From: Microcoleaceae cyanobacterium UBA9251
GTDB taxonomy: Bacteria > Cyanobacteriota > Cyanobacteriia > Cyanobacteriales > Microcoleaceae
Reading direction: 5' to 3'
DNA: 17,872 bases
Assembly (NCBI GenBank): GCA_003542015.1
Contig: DPLL01000452.1
Coordinates: 1-17,872 of the forward strand
The notes beneath the pieces are model-generated. The model was not told the origin of the DNA. It ran no database searches and was given only the letters and a program-made list of their open reading frames with translations. The position numbers were made by a program, and so were the translations under genes. Shown here piece after piece: positions 1 to 6,861 of the stretch. Position 1 is the first letter of the stretch; the number at the start of each line of letters is the position of its first letter.

Positions 1-70
1 TTAGGGGGATCTGAATCTGATTGGAAAGGCAAGAAAACACGCCCTAGCGCCCTATCACTAATTTTATACT

Positions 71-811
71 TCACCCAAATCGATAGCCAAACCCCCGCAC
101 TGTAATAATATATTCCGGTTTACTGGGTTCGATTTCCAACTTTTCGCGCAGCCAGCGGATGTGAACATCAACTGTTTTGCTGTCTCCGATAAAATCTTGC
201 CCCCAAATTCGTTCCAGCAACTGATCGCGAGACCAAACTCGGCGGGGATAAGTCATAAAAAGTTCTAGCAATCGAAATTGTTTGGGAGAAAATTTTACTT
301 CTATGCCACGAACCAGCACTCGACATTCTTCGGGATAAAGAGTTATGCTTTTATACTGCAACATCACCGGCTGCGGCAACGTACCCAAGCGCTGACGCCG
401 CATCAGTGCCCGACAGCGAGCGATAAATTCGCGCATTCCAAAAGGCTTGGTGAGATAATCATCCGAGCCGGCTTCTAAGTAAAAAGCACAATTATTTGCA
501 CTTCCCCTCGCACCGATAATCAGTATGGGGACGGGATTTCCCTGATGTCGTAACATTCGACACAGATCCAAACCGTTAATTGAATCCATAATTAACAGGT
601 TGAAGCCAAAATCGCTGTGGTACGATAAAGAACCTGGGAAAGAAGGCAGGGCGTTGCGCCCGTCGCTAGTAACCACCACCTCATAGCCCTGTTCTTTAAG
701 GGCTAAAGCTAGCATTTCCCGCAACAAGTCTTCACCTTCTAGTAACAATATCCGGCCTGCTTGTCCAACAGCAGGCCTTGAAGGACTTTCGCTTAACTCA
801 GCAGAAGACAT
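71..811 (-). CDS. OmpR/PhoB-family response regulator, SphR-like output domain, atypical receiver
   Basis: A 246-aa two-component response regulator. The N-terminal receiver covers about residues 19-137 and the C-terminal winged-helix DNA-binding domain about 150-246. The output domain carries the typical run KQFRLLELF, DSKTVDVHIRWLREKLE and a terminal RGFGYRFG, which from memory resembles the cyanobacterial phosphate regulator SphR. The receiver is degenerate. Asp76 is the likely phosphoacceptor, but the loop after it is only DSINGLD, about four residues shorter than the canonical D-x-x-x-P-x-x-x-G loop and without the conserved proline. The conserved Thr/Ser at the end of beta-4 is Gly100. 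Acidic residues Glu27/Asp28 and Lys122 (TKPF) remain. It may therefore act without normal phosphorylation. No Shine-Dalgarno is seen before the ATG. The small ORF at 899-1084 lies 87 bp upstream on the same strand. No histidine kinase is in the window. Family is certain; the SphR relation is inferred. Confidence 0.9.
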   Translation of the reverse strand: MSSAELSESPSRPAVGQAGRILLLEGEDLLREMLALALKEQGYEVVVTSDGRNALPSFPGSLSYHSDFGFNLLIMDSINGLDLCRMLRHQGNPVPILIIGARGSANNCAFYLEAGSDDYLTKPFGMREFIARCRALMRRQRLGTLPQPVMLQYKSITLYPEECRVLVRGIEVKFSPKQFRLLELFMTYPRRVWSRDQLLERIWGQDFIGDSKTVDVHIRWLREKLEIEPSKPEYIITVRGFGYRFG

Positions 812-898
812 AAATATCAGTGGTAGTGATGTTTGTTTGTCGCTAGTGAGAGATGCCTTGTTCAGTAGCTAAGGCACTCTTCATACCGCGATCGCACT

Positions 899-1084
899 TT
901 ATACGATCGCCATTTCGATTATCGCTTTACATCCTTCGCCAGTCCATCCAACAGATACGCGCTCGACCTTTGCTACTTGCTCCTGTAAGGAATACAGCCG
1001 TAGAGCAGTGGCCGGAGCAGCGCAGCCTGCTTGTGTCCAAGCGTCAGCATCCTGGTCATTTTTAGGGGTTGGTGTTAATTTCAT
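899..1084 (-). CDS. Small hypothetical protein (61 aa)
   Basis: Unrecognised small ORF starting MKLTPTPKND. It is soluble, with no membrane segment, and has two Cys (one in the AGCAAPATAL stretch, one near the C-terminus in EGCKAII). An in-frame ATG 13 codons further upstream (1123) exists, but the added residues look like non-coding sequence and there is no ribosome-binding site there. The chosen start has only a weak GCGGG-like sequence about 12 nt upstream. It lies 87 bp upstream of the response-regulator gene on the same strand and downstream of the Pho-box-like repeats, so it could be co-transcribed with the regulator. The overlapping plus-strand ORF (853-1065) has less protein-like composition. 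I favour this one, with moderate confidence only. Confidence 0.5.
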   Translation of the reverse strand: MKLTPTPKNDQDADAWTQAGCAAPATALRLYSLQEQVAKVERVSVGWTGEGCKAIIEMAIV

Positions 1085-1157
1085 AAAACATTGCCCGCTT
1101 TTAATTGACCAGGTTATACCCAATCTATAGGGAGATGGTTGTTATCTTACTCTTAAA

Positions 1158-1198
1158 AGGTTATTAAAAGGTAAAGCTTTGGTAATTAAGTGGTTAAA
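1158..1198 (-). promoter_or_regulatory. Pho-box-like array of four 8-bp direct repeats with exact 11-bp spacing
   Basis: On the minus strand, reading from 1198 down to 1158, four octamers TTTAACCA, AATTACCA, CTTTACCT and AATAACCT are each separated by exactly 3 nt (plus-strand starts 1191, 1180, 1169, 1158). All share T at position 3, A at 5 and CC at 6-7. The cyanobacterial SphR (PhoB) box is known as tandem CTTAACCT-like octamers with 3-bp spacers, so spacing and sequence both fit. Eight nt after the last unit a TAAGAT (about 1144-1149) could be a -10 element for transcription toward the small ORF and the response regulator. On that reading the first downstream start codon is about 74 nt away. 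Binding and promoter activity are inferred. Confidence 0.6.
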
Positions 1199-1347
1199 TT
1201 ATTAAAGTTAAGTAATACAACGGTAAAGTGGCGATCGCAATTTAGAGCTTTGTTTAAGCATAAAATAATAAGTTTGGCCTAAAGTCTATTTTCTGCAAGG
1301 GCCGGCTACGATCGAGTTTGTAAGTAAAAAATCTGTAAACTACCTAT

Positions 1348-2094
1348 ATGTTGCTGCACTTGAGTACCTGGCCGGAGGTAGAAACTTATCTAGAGAGTTC
1401 CCGCGGCATAATTATCCCGATCGGTTCCACCGAACAACACGGGCCCACTGGCTTAATCGGGACTGACGCAATTGCAGCCGAAGCGATTTCCCGCGCTGTC
1501 GGCGAAGCAGCAAATGCCTTAGTCGCCCCCACCATTAATGTCGGAATGGCATTGCACCACACCGGTTTTCCCGGCACAATTAGCCTGCGGCCCCAAACGA
1601 TGATACTGGTGATTAAGGATTATATCACATCTCTGGCAAAAGCGGGGTTTGTGAAATATTTCTTTATTAACGGTCACGGCGGCAATATTGCGACGATGAA
1701 AGCAGCATTTTCCGAGACTTACGCCCACTTATCCGATTTGAATCTACCGAATTGCGATCGAATTCAGTGTCAAATCGGCAATTGGTTTATGTGCGGCTCC
1801 GTGTACAAACTAGCCAAAGAATTATACGGAAACCAAGAAGGTTCCCACGCCACACCCAGCGAAGTCGCCTTAACTCAATATCTTTATCCAGAAGCAATCA
1901 AACAAGCTCCGCTTTCAGAAGAAGTTGCTTCCGGGCACAAAATATACAGTCCCGCCGACTTTCGTCGCCGATTTCCCGACGGCAGAATGGGTTCAAATCC
2001 TGCCTTAGCAACTCCCGAACATGGCCAGCAATTTTACGAGTTAGCAGTCAAAGAGTTAACTAATAATTACTTGGAATTTTTAAGCTCGGATTAA
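1348..2094 (+). CDS. Creatininase family protein (metal-dependent amidohydrolase)
   Basis: A 248-aa cytoplasmic protein matching the usual length of the creatininase/creatinine amidohydrolase family. The N-terminal motif GSTEQHGPTGLIGTD supplies the metal ligands Glu29, His31 and Asp40. HHTGFPGT follows at about 70-77, the INGHGGN motif with His110 at 107-113, and the EGSHATPSE motif is in the second half. These are the family hallmarks for a two-metal site hydrolysing a cyclic or linear amide. The true substrate cannot be told from sequence, and members also occur in cofactor biosynthesis, so creatinine should not be assumed. There is no clear Shine-Dalgarno before the ATG. The gene is divergent from the small ORF/regulator pair with about 260 bp between, and convergent with rpsF. 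Confidence 0.9.
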   Translation: MLLHLSTWPEVETYLESSRGIIIPIGSTEQHGPTGLIGTDAIAAEAISRAVGEAANALVAPTINVGMALHHTGFPGTISLRPQTMILVIKDYITSLAKAGFVKYFFINGHGGNIATMKAAFSETYAHLSDLNLPNCDRIQCQIGNWFMCGSVYKLAKELYGNQEGSHATPSEVALTQYLYPEAIKQAPLSEEVASGHKIYSPADFRRRFPDGRMGSNPALATPEHGQQFYELAVKELTNNYLEFLSSD

Positions 2095-2170
2095 GGTTTT
2101 TCTGCTTGTTACCAGGCTCTGCCGATTGGTGAAAATTTAGTCGGAAACTGACATCTTGCACCATTTTTAT

Positions 2171-2191
2171 GAACAGGCAAGATGCCTGTTC
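2171..2191. repeat. Perfect hairpin repeat (9-bp arms, 3-nt loop)
   Basis: GAACAGGCA, loop AGA, then TGCCTGTTC form a perfect inverted repeat in the gap between the convergent creatininase and rpsF genes. A related CATCTTGCA lies just upstream at about 2152-2160. No T-run follows on either strand, so it is not a standard intrinsic terminator. It resembles an interspersed palindromic element I associate with filamentous cyanobacterial genomes, but I cannot confirm copy number here. Confidence 0.6.
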
Positions 2192-2218
2192 TACAAACAA
2201 AGAGTCAATTGGATTGTG

Positions 2219-2240
2219 GGGTGGGCCCCAGAGCCCGCCC
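2219..2240. repeat. GC-rich hairpin in convergent intergenic region
   Basis: GGGTGGGC (2219-2226) pairs with GCCCGCCC (2233-2240) around a 6-nt loop: eight pairs including one G-T. It lies 27 bp after the hairpin at 2171-2191 and 32 bp downstream of the rpsF stop. It could slow transcription from either convergent gene, but there is no U-tract. Confidence 0.45.
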
Positions 2241-2272
2241 TCAAAAGCTTTATTGACTGTGCAAGATTCCTA

Positions 2273-2605
2273 CTAAGCTACTTCCGCTTCCGGCTCAGCT
2301 TCAGGAGCATCAGGCACATCTTGCTTGATCGTCAAATAGCGAATCACATCCTCGCTCAGACGCATCGCGCGCTCCATAGGGAAAATTGCAGCGCCAGGAG
2401 CTGTGTAGTTCATTTGAACGTATACTCCGTCCCGGTGCTTGCCGATTTCATAAGCCAAACGACGCTTGCCGCGGTGCTGAGTTTCGATATTTTCAGCACC
2501 TTGATCGCGCAAAATAGTTTGATATTTCGCGATCGCCTGATCGGTCATTTCTTCACCCATATCTGGGCGCAGAATGTACATTGTTTCGTAAATAAACGGT
2601 TTCAT
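2273..2605 (-). CDS. rpsF: 30S ribosomal protein bS6
   Basis: Small-subunit ribosomal protein S6, which binds 16S rRNA together with S18. It is 110 aa, within the cyanobacterial range. The N-terminal YETMYILRPD strand, the central GKRRLAYEI segment, DGVYVQMNYTAP and RLSEDVIRYLTIK are characteristic, with an acidic Glu/Ala/Pro tail (PEAEPEAEVA). The start at 2605 is supported by AAGGGGA ending about 11 nt upstream. An open frame continues upstream to 2692 but has no family similarity. The gene stands alone, divergent from the permease gene, and rpsR or ssb is not adjacent. Confidence 0.97.
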   Translation of the reverse strand: MKPFIYETMYILRPDMGEEMTDQAIAKYQTILRDQGAENIETQHRGKRRLAYEIGKHRDGVYVQMNYTAPGAAIFPMERAMRLSEDVIRYLTIKQDVPDAPEAEPEAEVA

Positions 2606-2671
2606 GCCAAAAATCCCCTTATGGACAACAAGGCTTCTCGCGAAGCAAGGACTTACAATCATATCCCAAAC

Positions 2672-3538
2672 ATGAACAATTTCCAAACTCAAAAACCAAA
2701 TTCCCCAAACACAACTCCCTCCCAGTGGAAAACCCTGTGGATGTATAGCATGATGAGTGCGATCGCCCTTTTAATGCTATTCCCCTTGTTGTGGCTGCTC
2801 AGCACCTCCCTCAAATCCCCAACCGAAAACATCTTTCAATTTCCCCCGCAACTTTGGCCACAACAGCCAACCCTGCAAAACTTCATCAAAGTTTGGCAAA
2901 CCAACCCCTTCGGGCGCTACCTATTCAACAGCACCCTCATCGCCACCCTCACAGTTAGCATCAACGTCCTCTTTTGTGCCCTCGCCGCTTATCCATTAGC
3001 CCGGATCAACTTTCGCGGCCGCGAAGCCATATTAATTACCATCATTTCCACAATCATGATTCCCTTCCAAATCGTGATGATTCCCCTATATGTATTGACA
3101 GTACAACTAGGACTAAAAAATAGTTATTTAGGCGTAATCTTTCCCGGATTAGCATCAGCCTTCGGCATATTTTTACTGAGACAAGCATTCCTCGCAGTTC
3201 CCAAAGAACTAGAAGAAGCCGCCCGCATCGACGGCTGTAGCGAACTAGGTATTTGGTGGCACATCATGATTCCAGCAATTCAGCCAGCATTAGTCACATT
3301 AGGAATTTTCGTATTTATCGGTTCTTGGAGCGACTTTTTGTGGCCACTGCTAGTTTTAGACAGACCAGAATATTACACATTACCCCTAGGAGTCGCCAAT
3401 TTATCCGGGACATTTTCCTTAGATTGGCGTTTAGTTGCGGCGGGTTCCATTATTTCCATTGTACCAGTTTTAGGACTATTTTTGATATTGCAAAAATACA
3501 TTGTACCCACAGAAACAGCCACCGGAGTTAAAGGATAA
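2672..3538 (+). CDS. Carbohydrate ABC transporter permease, MalG/UgpE type
   Basis: Inner-membrane permease subunit of a CUT1-type sugar or polyol ABC importer, 288 aa from the chosen ATG. About six hydrophobic segments are visible. The cytoplasmic EAA loop, which contacts the ATPase subunit, is clear: ELEEAARIDGCSELGIWWH with a Pro further on (IPAIQP). The start is uncertain. ATG 2672 gives the normal family N-terminus (hydrophilic, then TLWMYSMMSAIALLMLFPL). ATG 2621 would add 17 residues and leave only 15 bp to the divergent rpsF start. The frame is open back to 2156, but that stretch is antisense to rpsF. Neither start has a Shine-Dalgarno. No ATPase, binding protein or second permease (MalF type) is adjacent, so this is an orphan component whose partners and substrate are unknown. 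Confidence 0.93.
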   Translation: MNNFQTQKPNSPNTTPSQWKTLWMYSMMSAIALLMLFPLLWLLSTSLKSPTENIFQFPPQLWPQQPTLQNFIKVWQTNPFGRYLFNSTLIATLTVSINVLFCALAAYPLARINFRGREAILITIISTIMIPFQIVMIPLYVLTVQLGLKNSYLGVIFPGLASAFGIFLLRQAFLAVPKELEEAARIDGCSELGIWWHIMIPAIQPALVTLGIFVFIGSWSDFLWPLLVLDRPEYYTLPLGVANLSGTFSLDWRLVAAGSIISIVPVLGLFLILQKYIVPTETATGVKG

Positions 3539-3609
3539 AATCAACATCAAAAATCTGCCTTTATCCGCGTTCATCTGCGGTTAAAAAACTCTTTCCATCC
3601 AAATTCCCC

Positions 3610-6222
3610 TTATCTAGGAGTAAAAACCGCACTAGGATAAGCAATACGCTTATGATTGAACTGTTCCCAAACCCGCACAAAAATCTCCGCAATTAGAGCC
3701 ATATCCTCCCGCGTCAAACCCGAATCAACCAACTGATTATCCTGCCAGCGAGCCCTCAAAATCTTATTAACCATGTTCAAAGCCTCTTCATGGCTGGCAT
3801 CCTTGAGCGATCGCAAAGCCGCCTCACAAGAATCCGCCACCATCAAAATCCCCGTTTCCCGCGACTGCGGAATTGGCCCATCGTAGCGAAAATCCTCCTC
3901 CCTCACTTCACGAGTTTTAAATTTCAATTTTGGACTTTTAGCATTGGTTAAAGTATTCTTTAAATCTGCTGTTTCAAGAGCCGCCTCTTGAGCCGCCTCT
4001 TGAGCCGCCTCTTGAGCAACTTCAAGAGCCGCCTCTTGAGCAGCAATTTGCAGCGCTTGGTGATAGAAATACGCGATCAACATTGTTCCTTGGTGTTCCG
4101 GGATAAATGCCTGAATCGTTTTAGGTAATCGATGCTTGCGCGCCATCACCAACCCTTCGCTAACGTGCTTTTTAATCAGATCAGCACTCGCCCAAGGGTC
4201 ATTCATTTCATCATGTTTATTGACGCCGCCCATTTGATTTTCGCAAAATCCGATCGGATCGTGCATTTTTCCAATATCGTGGTATAATGTCCCAGTCCTA
4301 ACCAGCTCCACATTGCAGCCGAGTTCCCGCGCCGCCGCCTCCGCTAAACTAGCCACAAACAGCGTGTGCTGAAAAGTCCCCGGAGCCTCCGCAGCCAACT
4401 TCTTCAACAGCGGGCGGTTGGGATTAGCCAATTCCGCCAGTCGGATCGGTGTAATCAAGTCAAAAACGTGTTCTAAATAAGGGCTCAAGCCGATCGCCAC
4501 AACACTCCAAGCCAAACCGGCTAAACCTTGGGAACCCACGCTACCGAGCAAAACGTACCAAATTGAACCCGAAGCAGCGCTGGCAATTAAAGTCCCCAGG
4601 AGATAAACCATGCTCTGAGTTAAGCCGATCGCCACGCCCAAAAGAGCCAATTCCTCGCGCGATCGCAGCCGCCCCGACATGAAAGCACCCAGCAATCCCG
4701 CCGCCGCGCTAGCCACCAAATGGATCAAGTCAAGTTCCAAGCCAATGGGTAGCACCACCGACAGCAGCCCCACCACAGTCACTCCCACCGCCGAACCGTA
4801 GAAGCCACCGGCTAATATGCCGATCGCAGGCAAACTCGTCCAAGGCAGCCCCAAACTCACCAGCACCGGCGCGCTCAAAGTCAACAACAACAGCAGCAAA
4901 TGATCTCTCCGGCGCAAGCGGTAATGCCTCTCTACCAGCAGTACGATCGCAATGGCCCCACCGACTAAGCACACAAACCCCGCCAGCCCCAGCCAATTCA
5001 CTCCCCGCCTGCTTAAACCAAAATAATCCAGCAACACGAAATCTTGCCCAGAAATGATCTCTCCTTCTGCCACAATTGTCTCGCCTTGCTCCACGACGAT
5101 CGTCACCGGTTTCACCTTTTTCGCAGCCAATTCAGCTAGCTGTTTGGTTCCCTCGGGATCTCTAACCAGATTTGGCTGCAAAATCGCCGTTAAAGCCTCA
5201 ACCGCCAAAGCTTGGGAAACAGAAGGCACTCGCTCCCTGACTTGCAGTCTCGCCGCTTCCTTCAAAACCTCTTTCGGCAACCCCTGGGGAATACCTTGAG
5301 CCAGCATCATTTTTGCCGCCAAACTGATACCCGTTTGGGTTTCTTGCCAAGCTGCATCGGACAAATCAAACAGCGAAGTATCGTAAATTAGTCCGTACCC
5401 GGAAACTGATTGTTTGGCCATAGCATCCAAAGTATTGAGATAGCGCCTGCGAGCTAAGTCGATACTGTCTGTCAGGCTTTTGAATTCTGATGCAGTGACC
5501 GATCGACTGTAAGCTTGCAGTTGAGCCACAGCATCCTGCTGAGATTGGTTCGCCGTCTGTACACGAGTTCCCGGCGACTCCCAACTCAACCGCCCAGAAG
5601 TTGCACCGCCGTCACCCACTTGCGCCAAAATCGATCGCCACTCCCACTCCGCACAGCCCCGCAGGTAAAGCTGAACCGCCGTTGAGAGGATCGAAGAGGA
5701 CACCAACGGAAACGATCCCGCAGCAGAGCGCAGTTCGTTGCCCTGTTGCAAAAATAGTTGCAATTCTTGATAAATTTGGCGATCGACCCCCGGATCTAGC
5801 CTCAAGATCGCTACAGCCCCTATCCGCGCATTTGTCCGCTGCTCTTCTGTCGTTTTGTAATCCGCAATGCTTGCTGTCCGTGGTGCCTTAATCGTTTGAG
5901 GAGATAAGGTTCCCACATCCAGTTTCGGCTGGTTATAGAAGCGGTGCCCAAGAGTGCTGCTGAGGGAAACTACTGCTATCAGCAGCAATAGGGGGGAACG
6001 GGCTGGATTTTTGAGGTACGATTTGGAAGTTTTACTTTGAGAAGGAGTAAAACTATCAAGTCGAGCGGAAGTCGAGCGCAGCCAACCGTTCAGGAGACTC
6101 CCGCCTGGGCGATCGAGATCTGCTTTCATGCCACCATTGTGCATCTTAGCAATGTGTTGCCGCAGCGAGCGCCCAGGCCCTAGCTGCTCAATCTGCCGCA
6201 TCAACGAGGAGAGCGTATTCAT
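3610..6222 (-). CDS. 7TM-HD (PgpH-type) membrane HD-domain phosphohydrolase
   Basis: An 870-aa membrane protein. A basic N-terminal tail is followed by a first membrane segment at about 76-95 (LLLLIAVVSL), a large presumably extracytoplasmic domain up to about residue 400 (7TMR-HDED type), a multi-pass membrane block at about 405-600, and a cytoplasmic HD domain. The metal-binding LYHDIGK motif (His648, Asp649) is intact, with PEHQGT and YDGPIPQSRE further on. In Listeria and related bacteria this architecture (PgpH) is a c-di-AMP phosphodiesterase, and the same role is plausible here but is inferred. A coiled-coil-prone Ala/Gln/Glu repeat (about 725-748) interrupts the HD region between PEHQGT and the FRYDGP segment. 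Several Met codons near the N-terminus (for example Met27 and Met32) are alternative starts, and none has a clear ribosome-binding site. Confidence 0.93.
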   Translation of the reverse strand: MNTLSSLMRQIEQLGPGRSLRQHIAKMHNGGMKADLDRPGGSLLNGWLRSTSARLDSFTPSQSKTSKSYLKNPARSPLLLLIAVVSLSSTLGHRFYNQPKLDVGTLSPQTIKAPRTASIADYKTTEEQRTNARIGAVAILRLDPGVDRQIYQELQLFLQQGNELRSAAGSFPLVSSSILSTAVQLYLRGCAEWEWRSILAQVGDGGATSGRLSWESPGTRVQTANQSQQDAVAQLQAYSRSVTASEFKSLTDSIDLARRRYLNTLDAMAKQSVSGYGLIYDTSLFDLSDAAWQETQTGISLAAKMMLAQGIPQGLPKEVLKEAARLQVRERVPSVSQALAVEALTAILQPNLVRDPEGTKQLAELAAKKVKPVTIVVEQGETIVAEGEIISGQDFVLLDYFGLSRRGVNWLGLAGFVCLVGGAIAIVLLVERHYRLRRRDHLLLLLLTLSAPVLVSLGLPWTSLPAIGILAGGFYGSAVGVTVVGLLSVVLPIGLELDLIHLVASAAAGLLGAFMSGRLRSREELALLGVAIGLTQSMVYLLGTLIASAASGSIWYVLLGSVGSQGLAGLAWSVVAIGLSPYLEHVFDLITPIRLAELANPNRPLLKKLAAEAPGTFQHTLFVASLAEAAARELGCNVELVRTGTLYHDIGKMHDPIGFCENQMGGVNKHDEMNDPWASADLIKKHVSEGLVMARKHRLPKTIQAFIPEHQGTMLIAYFYHQALQIAAQEAALEVAQEAAQEAAQEAALETADLKNTLTNAKSPKLKFKTREVREEDFRYDGPIPQSRETGILMVADSCEAALRSLKDASHEEALNMVNKILRARWQDNQLVDSGLTREDMALIAEIFVRVWEQFNHKRIAYPSAVFTPR
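3979..4050 (-). repeat. In-frame 12-bp tandem repeat inside the HD gene
   Basis: Six 12-bp units based on AGCCGCCTCTTG (starts 3979, 3991, 4003, 4015, 4027, 4039). Four are identical and the fourth and sixth are variant. Read on the minus strand they encode a run of Ala-Gln-Glu-Ala units at about residues 725-748 of the HD protein. The length is a multiple of 3, so expansion keeps the frame. Confidence 0.9.
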
Positions 6223-6586
6223 TTATCGGAAAATTGGGTTGAAAACCCCGTGCTTGTAGCACGGCTTGACGTTTTGTGCTAGAATATACATGGTCAATGA
6301 CCCACCCGCGACGATGGAGACATCAACCCTAACCACAAAGCTTGGGAAAAATCGCAACGGGGCAGAAAAATCGGTAGACCGGGAGGCATAGGATGGGGCA
6401 ATGGTAAACATCCCTTGAATCAAGACAATCCGTAAGAATTCCTTTTTGCTATTCGATACATAAGAACCGCGCTCGCTAGCGGGAATAGTCTGGGTCGCGA
6501 ACATAAGACCATAAAACTCCTTGTGGGTGGAGGCATTTGCTAGGTCGCAGAAACCGATCCTTCACTTCGTTCAGGACGAGGTTTGG

Positions 6587-6621
6587 GAATCCCCGACCGT
6601 TCACGGCGGGGAGGATGTCAA
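6587..6621 (+). mobile_element. Orphan TnpB-element (IS605/IS1341-type) right end
   Basis: GAATCCCCG, one bulged A, CCG, loop TTCA, CGGCGGGG, then a TGTCAA end. This matches the layout of the right end of the broken tnpB element at 15746-15778 (GAATCC, stem, TTCA loop, stem, GGAG, TGTCAA). In IS605-family elements this hairpin is the transposase-recognised right end and the 3' part of the omega RNA, whose guide is copied from the DNA just downstream. No tnpB reading frame remains upstream. Confidence 0.55.
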
Positions 6622-6809
6622 TCAGCAGCTTTGTCAGACCTAGGGGCATCGGCATTGCCGTGCCCTCTCTTGGTTCTACTTCTGGTTTCCTTTCCATCCC
6701 AATCTTTAATTTGGATTTTTTTATTTTTAATTATCCCTCTCCCTCCCATTCCCCTGGTTAATTGTTATTTGCTGGTTTGCCAACCTCTATAAAACTTCGA
6801 CCTATTTTT

Positions 6810-6837
6810 GATTCAAATCCAGTTTGAATCTGGATTT
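6810..6837. repeat. Two overlapping, mutually exclusive hairpins
   Basis: GATTCAAA (6810-6817) pairs with TTTGAATC (6823-6830), and AAATCCAG (6815-6822) pairs with CTGGATTT (6830-6837). Both are perfect 8-bp stems that share bases and cannot form together. The structure lies 25-52 bp downstream of the stop of the minus-strand gene that ends at 6862, so it may act in its 3' end. No long U-tract follows. Confidence 0.5.
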
Positions 6838-6861
6838 ATCCCTACTTAAAATCTCACAAAT

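Larger units (their letters stand above)
6223..6861. other. Gene-free stretch with decayed TnpB-type element remains
   Basis: No convincing gene. A 7-bp perfect hairpin (CCGTGCT, TGT, AGCACGG at about 6248-6264) lies next to the HD gene start. Short frames follow, such as 6290-6391 and a neighbouring frame containing GRPGGIGWGNGKHPLNQDNP. They read like a frameshifted small protein, but I do not recognise it. A TnpB-element-like right end is at 6587-6621. From about 6700 the DNA becomes AT- and pyrimidine-rich and ends in two overlapping hairpins at 6810-6837. I read 6240-6621 as the remains of an IS605/IS1341-type or nonautonomous element. Confidence 0.45.

Noticed and set aside
1..70. Possible end of another gene before the response regulator
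   Set aside because: Too short to show a frame with any recognisable residues. Treated as intergenic.
853..1065. Plus-strand ORF of 70 aa
   Set aside because: It overlaps the more protein-like minus-strand small ORF, has no ribosome-binding site and has a basic, random-looking composition.
1158..1198. Reading the repeat array as control of the creatininase gene only
   Set aside because: The CTTAACCT-like orientation and the candidate -10 point to the minus strand. Control of the plus-strand gene cannot be excluded.
2156..2671. Upstream extension of the permease frame to 2156
   Set aside because: It is antisense to rpsF and gives 172 residues with no permease similarity. The family N-terminus fits ATG 2672.
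3551..3590. CCGC / GCGG hairpin followed by TTAAAAAA after the permease stop, as a terminator
   Set aside because: Only a 4-bp stem with an 8-nt loop, and the run is A rather than T on the permease strand. It looks like a dispersed repeat.
6290..6391. Small ORF starting MVNDPPATMETS
   Set aside because: Only 33 codons, no ribosome-binding site, unrecognised. Kept as part of the decayed region rather than as a gene.
6223..6504. Minus-strand ORF of 93 aa beside the HD gene
   Set aside because: It reads antisense through hairpin and element remains. No domain and no ribosome-binding site.
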